A DNA stretch of 38,897 nt from the NCBI GenBank assembly GCA_902796515.1, contig CADBOZ010000134.1:1-38897 (forward strand). Reading direction: 5' to 3'. The position numbers and the translations under genes were made by a program. Positions 33,853 to 38,897 of the stretch are shown here, piece by piece. Positions within the stretch are counted from its first letter, which is position 1; the number at the start of each line of letters is the position of its first letter. The DNA is from an uncultured bacterium. Lineage in GTDB: Bacteria; Cyanobacteriota; Vampirovibrionia; Gastranaerophilales; Gastranaerophilaceae. The notes below the pieces were generated by a model that made no database searches, had not been told where the DNA came from, and worked only from the letters and a program-made list of their open reading frames with translations.

Positions 33853-34066
33853 ATGAAACTATTTTATAAAGAAAAGCAAGATAACGGAAGAAGCAAGATT
33901 TTATAAGTCCAATTTGAAAGAAATACGGGGTATGCATTAAACCTTGATAACTATCGTAAAATTTTCTCCCTGTTTTCATTGTATAATAAGAAAAATAGGG
34001 AGTATGAAATGAAAATAACAGTAATCGGAACCAAGGCGTTTTATGGAGAATTTTTTGAAAATTAAC
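33853..34066 (+). pseudogene. Remnant reading frame ending in a truncated ugd start
   Basis: From ATG 33853 the frame reads 17 codons (MKLFYKEKQDNGRSKIL), a TAA at 33904, then continues in the same frame with VQFERNTGYALNLDNYRK and runs on into a copy of the first codons of ugd (MKITVIGT at 34009) before ending at 34066 (KAFYGEFFEN). The segment FERNTGYALNLDN resembles the N-terminal region of TupA-like ATP-grasp glycan enzymes. I read it as the debris of a deleted glycan gene fused to a broken ugd copy. The duplicated part is certain; the rest is weak. Confidence 0.4.
33971..34031 (+). repeat. Truncated copy of the ugd promoter and start (copy 1)
   Basis: 61 bp identical to 34732-34792 except for two substitutions, including the TATAAT box (33982-33987), the ribosome-binding site AGGGAG and the first seven and a half codons of ugd. 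After GGAAC the match ends abruptly. Confidence 0.9.
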
Positions 34067-34086
34067 ATAATTTTACAAAATCAAGC

Positions 34087-34115
34087 TTGATTTTTTATAC
34101 GTAAAGAGGTATAAT
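34087..34115 (+). promoter_or_regulatory. Promoter in front of the hairpin element
   Basis: TTGATT (34087-34092), exactly 17 bp, TATAAT (34110-34115). It overlaps the palindrome AAATCAAGCTTGATTT with its T tract, which may itself terminate transcription arriving from upstream. Confidence 0.5.
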
Positions 34116-34122
34116 ATAGATG

Positions 34123-34179
34123 AATAGCTTTGTCGAGATTTAGAAATACGTATAGCGTATTGTACTCGATGAAGCTATT
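34123..34179 (+). ncRNA. Long two-part hairpin, candidate structured RNA
   Basis: The outer stem AATAGCTT-TG-TCGAG / CTCGA-TG-AAGCTATT pairs over 15 bp with two G-U wobbles (34123-34137 with 34165-34179); the inner stem is AATACG/CGTATT (34145-34150 and 34156-34161). It starts right at the predicted transcription start of the promoter at 34087-34115. The right arm also overlaps the stop codon of the minus-strand gene, so it could instead be that gene's 3' structure. Confidence 0.4.
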
Positions 34180-34627
34180 TTACTTCTAGTATATCATAAA
34201 GGTGTACTGTTTGGGGTTTCTTTGTACTTTCGCCCTGATATTCTTCTGTATTTAAAATAACTCTGTATATTTTATCATTTATTTTTACGGATGATTCAAA
34301 ATAATGATATTTTGCAATATTTGGTTTTTCAAACGGCTTGTCGTTTATTTTTGGGGCATTTGTATAGTTTGAGTTGTTTATTATTTCTTTAATACTCATG
34401 GCGTATTTATTATGTCGTCTTTTTTGTGCCTTATTTAAAGTTTTGGCTTTGCTTGAGTATGCTATGTGATTTTTAATTCTGGCTCCGCCTTGAAGGTTGA
34501 TTTTCCATTTTGGATCTAAGGTATCAAAAATTTCTTTGCTGTCAATTAAATGCTGTATATATTCTTTCACATCCTGAATAGTCGGCGGTGTGGGAAAATT
34601 ATTAGATAAATCTACAATATTAGCCAA
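34175..34627 (-). CDS. Small mobile-element-type protein (LPD3/toxin-fold-like C-terminus)
   Basis: 150 aa. The start is TTG at 34627, supported by a strong AAGGAGG 8 nt upstream. Residues about 40-85 (GGARIKNHIAYSSKAKTLNK, then RRHNKYAMSIKEII) are basic. Residues about 100-150 (KYHYFESSVKINDKIYRVIL, then YQGESTKKPQTVHLYDILEV) resemble the small alpha/beta domains found at the ends of phage MuF-type, large polyvalent (LPD3-type) and contact-toxin proteins. Those usually occur in mobile elements or polymorphic toxins, often fused to larger proteins. It is antisense to all neighbours and lies exactly between the two ugd-start copies, so it was probably brought in by the rearrangement. There is no adjacent immunity gene. 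Confidence 0.6.
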   Translation of the reverse strand: MANIVDLSNNFPTPPTIQDVKEYIQHLIDSKEIFDTLDPKWKINLQGGARIKNHIAYSSKAKTLNKAQKRRHNKYAMSIKEIINNSNYTNAPKINDKPFEKPNIAKYHYFESSVKINDKIYRVILNTEEYQGESTKKPQTVHLYDILEVK

Positions 34628-34731
34628 TTATTTAGCCTCCTTGCTGTCTTTCCGTTTTTATTCCTTTGTTAATTGTATATTGCAAAATAAATATTATCAA
34701 GCGTGTTTAATTAAAATTATAAATTATCCTT

Positions 34732-34792
34732 TGTTTTTATTGTATAATAAGAAAAACAGGGAGTATGAAATGAAAATAACAGTAATCGGAAC
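34732..34792 (+). repeat. ugd promoter and start (copy 2, intact gene)
   Basis: The second copy of the 61-bp duplicated segment. It includes the TATAAT at 34743-34748 and AGGGAG (34758-34763) 6 nt before the ugd ATG at 34770. The -35 region is poor. Confidence 0.85.
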
Positions 34793-36068
34793 AGGGTATG
34801 TCGGATTGGTTGCGGGAACGTGCTTAGCCGACATGGGAAATGATGTAATCTGCGTTGATAACAACGAAGAAAAGTTGAGCAAGCTTAAAAACGGAATTAT
34901 CCCGATTTATGAGCCGGGATTAGAAGAGCTTGTTAAAGCAAACACTTCCGAAAACAGGCTGACTTTTACATCCGACCTTGATTATGCGGTTAAAAACTCG
35001 GATGTTTGTTTTATTGCAGTCGGAACACCTTCGGATACGGACGGTTCGGCGGATTTAAAATATGTTCTGGGTGTAGCACGTCAGATAGCAACAGCAATGA
35101 ATGGCTATAAAGTAATTGTTGATAAATCAACGGTTCCTGTCGGAACTGCGGAAAAAGTGGCGGAGGTTATCAGGGAAAACACTACCCATCCGTTTGATGT
35201 TGTTTCAAACCCCGAATTTTTAAAGCAGGGTAATGCCGTTGACGATTTTCTATCCCCCGACAGGGTTGTTATAGGGTCAAATTCCCCTAAGGCAACTGCT
35301 ATTATGCAGGAAATTTATTCGCCTTTCTTCAGAACAGGCAACAGAATTATTGTGATGGATGTTAAATCGGCGGAAATGACAAAATATGCCGCAAATTCGT
35401 TTTTGGCGGTAAAAATATCATTTATGAACGAGCTTGCAAATTTATGCGAGCATGTCGGTGCTGATGCTGAAATGGTGCGTGTCGGAATGAGTACTGATTC
35501 AAGAATAGGGAATAAGTTCCTCTTTCCGGGGTTGGGATATGGCGGAAGCTGTTTCCCAAAGGATGTTAAGGCATTAGTTCGAACAGGAAGTGATTATAAT
35601 TGCGATATGTCGATAATTAAATCGGCAGATGAGGCAAATCAAGAACAAAGGCATTTGTTTGTTAAAAAAATAACAAAAAAATTCGGCGAAGATTTAAAAA
35701 ATATGACTTTTGCCGTTTGGGGTTTGGCTTTTAAACCTAAAACGGATGATATGAGAGAGGCTCCGGCTATAACAATAATAAATGAGCTTTTAAAAAGAGG
35801 GGCAAAAGTTAAAGCTTATGACCCGAAAGCGATTGAAACGGCAAAAAGAATTTTTGAAAATAAAATCGAATATGCAAAAACTTCCTATGAAACACTTGAA
35901 GGTGCGGATGCTTTATTGCTTTTGACGGAGTGGAACGAGTTTCGCCGCCCTGATTTTGACAGAGTAAAAAATTTAATGAAAACTCCCGTAATATTTGACG
36001 GAAGAAATCAGTATAATTGTGATAGAATGAAGGAGCAAGGGTTTGAGTATTATTGTATCGGAAAATAG
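34770..36068 (+). CDS. ugd: UDP-glucose 6-dehydrogenase
   Basis: 432 aa from the ATG at 34770 (AGGGAG site), giving the normal N-terminus [20 protein letters not shown] (Rossmann GxGxxG). Conserved features follow: [31 protein letters not shown], the catalytic cysteine in [16 protein letters not shown], and the C-terminal [17 protein letters not shown]. It oxidises UDP-glucose to UDP-glucuronate with two NAD+ for surface glycans. The longer in-frame reading to 34590 is not supported: it crosses the promoter. Its stop lies inside the next gene. Confidence 0.96.
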   Translation: MKITVIGTGYVGLVAGTCLADMGNDVICVDNNEEKLSKLKNGIIPIYEPGLEELVKANTSENRLTFTSDLDYAVKNSDVCFIAVGTPSDTDGSADLKYVLGVARQIATAMNGYKVIVDKSTVPVGTAEKVAEVIRENTTHPFDVVSNPEFLKQGNAVDDFLSPDRVVIGSNSPKATAIMQEIYSPFFRTGNRIIVMDVKSAEMTKYAANSFLAVKISFMNELANLCEHVGADAEMVRVGMSTDSRIGNKFLFPGLGYGGSCFPKDVKALVRTGSDYNCDMSIIKSADEANQEQRHLFVKKITKKFGEDLKNMTFAVWGLAFKPKTDDMREAPAITIINELLKRGAKVKAYDPKAIETAKRIFENKIEYAKTSYETLEGADALLLLTEWNEFRRPDFDRVKNLMKTPVIFDGRNQYNCDRMKEQGFEYYCIGK

Positions 36069-37161
36069 TGTGATTAAATTTTTAGATTTAGAAAAAGTTA
36101 ACAATAGATTTAGAGAAGAAATTGATTTAAGAATTAAAAAAATTCTTGATAAGGGCTGGTATCTTCAAGGAGAAGAAGATAAAAGTTTTGAAGAAAATTT
36201 TGCAAAATATATTGGCGTAAAGCATTGTATAGGATGTGCCAACGGGCTTGATGCTTTAAATTTAATAATAAGAGCATACGGATTTAGCTCAGGTGATGAA
36301 ATTATAGTCCCTGCAAATACTTATATAGCTTCAATTCTTGCAATTTCAGAAAATGGATGCACTCCTGTTCTTGTTGAACCATCTATAATTACATATAATA
36401 TTAATCCTGATTTAATTGAGGAAAAAATAACAGGCAAAACAAAAGCTATAATGGTTGTTCATCTATACGGACAAGCAGTTCAAATGGATAAAATTTGGGA
36501 ATTAGCAAAAAAATATAATCTAAAAATTATAGAAGATTCCGCTCAAGCACACGGCGCTTATTATAACGGTAAAAAAACAGGATGTCTTGGTGATGCTTCG
36601 GGATTTTCTTTTTATCCGGGAAAAAATCTCGGATGTATGGGAGATGGCGGATGTGTTACAACAAATGATGATGAATTGGCAAAAAAAATCAGAGCAATAG
36701 CAAATTATGGGTCTGATAGAAAATATCATCATATTTACAAAGGAATAAATTCAAGGTTAGATGAAATTCAGGCGGCAATTCTTGATGTTAAGTTGAAATA
36801 TCTGGATGAAGATAATAAAAGAAGAAAACAGATAGCCGGATATTATAGAGAAAATGTTAAAAATAACAGAATAATTTTGCCTGAAATATATAATGAAAAT
36901 TCTCATGTTTGGCATATCTTTGCAATCAGGACAAATAATAGAGATGAGCTGCAAAAATATTTAGAAAAAAATGATATTCAAACAAATATCCACTATCCTA
37001 CGCCTCCGCATAAACAAGGGGCATATAAAGAATGGGAAAATAACAGCTACCCGATATCCGAAGAAATCCACAGAACAGAATTAAGTTTGCCGATTTCTCC
37101 AGTTATGACGGATGAAGAAGTTGAATATGTTGTGGAGGCAACTAACAAATGGAATATATAA
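36043..37161 (+). CDS. fdtB: DegT/DnrJ/EryC1 aminotransferase (FdtB/QdtB-like)
   Basis: A PLP enzyme of 372 aa. [15 protein letters not shown] (about 64-78) binds the cofactor phosphate, [17 protein letters not shown] (about 162-178) contains the PLP aspartate, and SFYPGKNLG holds the Schiff-base lysine K194. It would aminate the 3-keto sugar made by the FdtA-like enzyme. The TTG at 36043 is the likely start: AAGGAG lies 7 nt upstream and the gene overlaps ugd by 26 nt. A GTG at 36070 is the alternative. It is separated from fdtA-fdtC by about 4.3 kb of other genes, unusual for this pathway. Confidence 0.9.
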   Translation: MSIIVSENSVIKFLDLEKVNNRFREEIDLRIKKILDKGWYLQGEEDKSFEENFAKYIGVKHCIGCANGLDALNLIIRAYGFSSGDEIIVPANTYIASILAISENGCTPVLVEPSIITYNINPDLIEEKITGKTKAIMVVHLYGQAVQMDKIWELAKKYNLKIIEDSAQAHGAYYNGKKTGCLGDASGFSFYPGKNLGCMGDGGCVTTNDDELAKKIRAIANYGSDRKYHHIYKGINSRLDEIQAAILDVKLKYLDEDNKRRKQIAGYYRENVKNNRIILPEIYNENSHVWHIFAIRTNNRDELQKYLEKNDIQTNIHYPTPPHKQGAYKEWENNSYPISEEIHRTELSLPISPVMTDEEVEYVVEATNKWNI

Positions 37162-38177
37162 AAGGGCTACTATCATTTTGTTGTACATGCTACAATCATG
37201 AAAAGTACATAAAAGAGTGTATTGAATCAATTTGGGATAATGATTATAAAGATATCGAAATCATTGTTATAGACGATGGTTCGTCAGATAAAAGTGTTGA
37301 AATTTTAAAAGAACTGAGATTAAAAAGTCCTTGCCGTTTTGAAATTATTGAACAGGCAAATACTCATAATATCGGATTGAATTTTAACAGGACTATTAGT
37401 AAAGCCCGCGGTGAATTTATAACATTTATGTCTTTGGATGATTATTATTGCAAAGATGCTTTTTTAGACAAAGTTAATTTCCTTATGGAAAATCCTAAAA
37501 ATGCTTTTGCTATATCAAAATATGCACATAAATTAATCAATAATAAGTTTGTTGAAGGTAAACTTACAGATAAATTCGATAATATTACATCCATAGATAT
37601 ATTATGTGAAGTAGAATACAAAGAGGGAACTTTTGCTCTTCAAGGAAATATTTTCAGAAGAGAGATTATAGATAAAGTAAACGGTTTTGACGAAGATATA
37701 TACGGAGATGATATAGTATTAAGAACAAAAGTCTTGCAATATATACAAAAAAATAGAGAATGGAATTTTAAGTTTTTTGATAATCCCTCGTTTGTGTATC
37801 GGCTTCATAATACAAATTATTCAAGTAATTTAAAATCTATGGCAAACATATATCTTGATTGTTATGACAAATATTGGGCAAACAAACCTTATCCGACTTT
37901 TATTACTGATTTTTTATTGATATTTTTCCTAAAAAGCAGATTTGATGATTTTTATCCAATATTTTTAAAACACACCAGAGCCTTACAAATGGTCTACTCA
38001 AACAAAAAGCTTATGAAACAATTTAAAAATAAATTAAATGATAAATATAATATTTTTAGTAAAATAAATAATTTTATATTAAGAAAAGAATACTTAAGCT
38101 TAAATAGAGTAAGATATGTATTGATGAATAGCATCAAAATTAATTTTAAAATTAATATTAAAGATAAATTAGCGTAG
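37149..38177 (+). CDS. Family 2 glycosyltransferase
   Basis: 342 aa, GT-A fold. The N-terminus [20 protein letters not shown] (residues 7-26), IDDGSSD (41-47) and the SLDD metal site (95-98) are present. [20 protein letters not shown] (about 174-193) is the usual acceptor-side region. The gene overlaps the aminotransferase by 13 nt, so it is translationally coupled. The basic C-terminus is typical of membrane-associated enzymes. Confidence 0.9.
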   Translation: MEYIKGLLSFCCTCYNHEKYIKECIESIWDNDYKDIEIIVIDDGSSDKSVEILKELRLKSPCRFEIIEQANTHNIGLNFNRTISKARGEFITFMSLDDYYCKDAFLDKVNFLMENPKNAFAISKYAHKLINNKFVEGKLTDKFDNITSIDILCEVEYKEGTFALQGNIFRREIIDKVNGFDEDIYGDDIVLRTKVLQYIQKNREWNFKFFDNPSFVYRLHNTNYSSNLKSMANIYLDCYDKYWANKPYPTFITDFLLIFFLKSRFDDFYPIFLKHTRALQMVYSNKKLMKQFKNKLNDKYNIFSKINNFILRKEYLSLNRVRYVLMNSIKINFKINIKDKLA

Positions 38178-38186
38178 TAGGTAAAA

Positions 38187-38897
38187 ATGAATGACAGTCC
38201 TCTTGTTTCAGTTGTAATACCCGCATATAATCATGAAAACTATATTCAAGAAACAATTAAATCAATAATTAATCAAACTTATAAAAATATTGAACTTATT
38301 ATAGTTGATGATGGTTCAAAGGATTCAACTTGGCAAAAAATTCAAAGCATGAAAGATGAATGCCGGCAAAGATTTACCAATATTTATTTTGAAACCAAAC
38401 AAAACGAGGGCACCTGTAAGACCCTAAATCGCCTTTTAAATATTGCAAACGGTGACTTCGTTTATATTATTGCATCTGATGATATAGCAAAACCTGAAGC
38501 TATAGAATTAGAGCTTAAATTTTTGGTTGATAATCCTGAATATGATTTATGTGTCGGAAATTCTGAATTTATTGATAACGAAAACAAAGTATGTTTCTGG
38601 GATATTAACGGAAATTATAAAGAAAAATGTGAAGATGAATGCTTTGAAACATTTGCGGATTTCTTTGAAAAGCATCGTTTTTTTAAGTTTCTGTCAAATA
38701 AATTTGGAACATATCAAACATTGTATTTGGGAAATTATATTCCAAACGGATACTTGATAAGAAAATCTGCTTTCAATTATATATTACCTTTTACGCCCGA
38801 AGCTCCGCTCGAAGACTACTATATAATGCTTCAGATTGCAAAATATTCAAAAATGAAATATATTGATAAAATTTTATTCTCATACAGACAGCATAAG
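38187..38897 (+). CDS. Family 2 glycosyltransferase, 3' end outside the window
   Basis: From ATG 38187, 237 codons stay open to the last base. The protein opens MNDSPLVSVVIPAYNHENYI, then LIIVDDGSKDST (38-49) and IIASDD (about 94-99), the GT-A signatures. NYIPNGYLIRKSAFNYILPF and LEDYYIMLQIAKYS are the acceptor-side region. It follows the previous glycosyltransferase by 9 bp. The ribosome-binding site is weak (TAGGT). The product is incomplete here. Confidence 0.88.
   Translation, partial: MNDSPLVSVVIPAYNHENYIQETIKSIINQTYKNIELIIVDDGSKDSTWQKIQSMKDECRQRFTNIYFETKQNEGTCKTLNRLLNIANGDFVYIIASDDIAKPEAIELELKFLVDNPEYDLCVGNSEFIDNENKVCFWDINGNYKEKCEDECFETFADFFEKHRFFKFLSNKFGTYQTLYLGNYIPNGYLIRKSAFNYILPFTPEAPLEDYYIMLQIAKYSKMKYIDKILFSYRQHK

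Noticed and set aside
34590-34769. 60-codon N-terminal extension of UDP-glucose dehydrogenase
   Set aside because: It crosses the promoter and ribosome-binding site of ugd; the conserved protein start is at 34770.

Overview
The window looks like a low-G+C, diderm, flagellated bacterium related to the non-photosynthetic sister groups of Cyanobacteria (Vampirovibrionia/Melainabacteria, order Gastranaerophilales). The main clue is the ATP synthase cluster: a-c-b'-b-delta-alpha-gamma, with separate b and b' genes and with beta and epsilon absent, is the cyanobacterial arrangement. It occurs here with flgB-flgC-fliE and no photosynthesis genes. Several hypothetical proteins start with an M-x-I-Q...(F/Y)(K/R)ANF motif that may be lineage-specific. 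The assignment is inference from gene content and was not checked against a database.

Layout. 1-59: start of a minus-strand gene cut by the window edge. 297-2294: a 665-residue unknown protein. 2447-8501: housekeeping and proteolysis genes (M48 metalloprotease, RqcP-like S4 protein, PfkB sugar kinase, RecF, secreted two-domain M16 peptidase). The pfkB/recF divergent gap holds a perfect 29-bp palindrome. The recF/M16 convergent gap holds an orphan promoter-operator-terminator cassette that could encode a small RNA. 8678-9709: unknown acidic protein. 9713-14886: atp operon on the minus strand; its c subunit has proton-type ligands. 15236-18745: NarL-type response regulator, a soluble histidine kinase, then flgB, flgC and fliE, with a dispersed intergenic repeat family after the regulator gene and after fliE.

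19004-24467 is the most interesting block. It is a tight minus-strand operon of six reading frames: a 63-residue single-span membrane protein, a VirB10/TrbI-like secreted protein with a glycine zipper, a membrane-anchored VWA protein, an eight-span membrane protein with a degenerate FHA-like N-terminus, a TonB-like protein interrupted by one in-frame TAG, and a zinc-ribbon/membrane-span/proline-rich-linker/TonB-like protein. Together they look like an undescribed envelope-spanning assembly: periplasm-spanning TonB-like arms, a polytopic inner-membrane core and a VWA scaffold.

24776-30828: a Q/T-rich repeat protein, a multi-HTH protein, an aquaporin-family channel lacking the usual selectivity-filter arginine, a DUF2130 nuclease-fold protein, and a membrane thioredoxin/CcdA pair.

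30934-38897: surface polysaccharide locus: FdtA-like ketoisomerase, hexapeptide acetyltransferase, FdtB-like aminotransferase (dTDP-3-acetamido-3,6-dideoxyhexose pathway), UDP-glucose dehydrogenase, three family-2 glycosyltransferases (the last runs off the window) and an SGNH-like protein. Inside it is a scar: a 61-bp second copy of the ugd promoter and start 761 bp upstream of the real one. Between the copies lie a promoter-plus-hairpin element and a small opposite-strand gene of the type found in mobile elements and polymorphic toxins.
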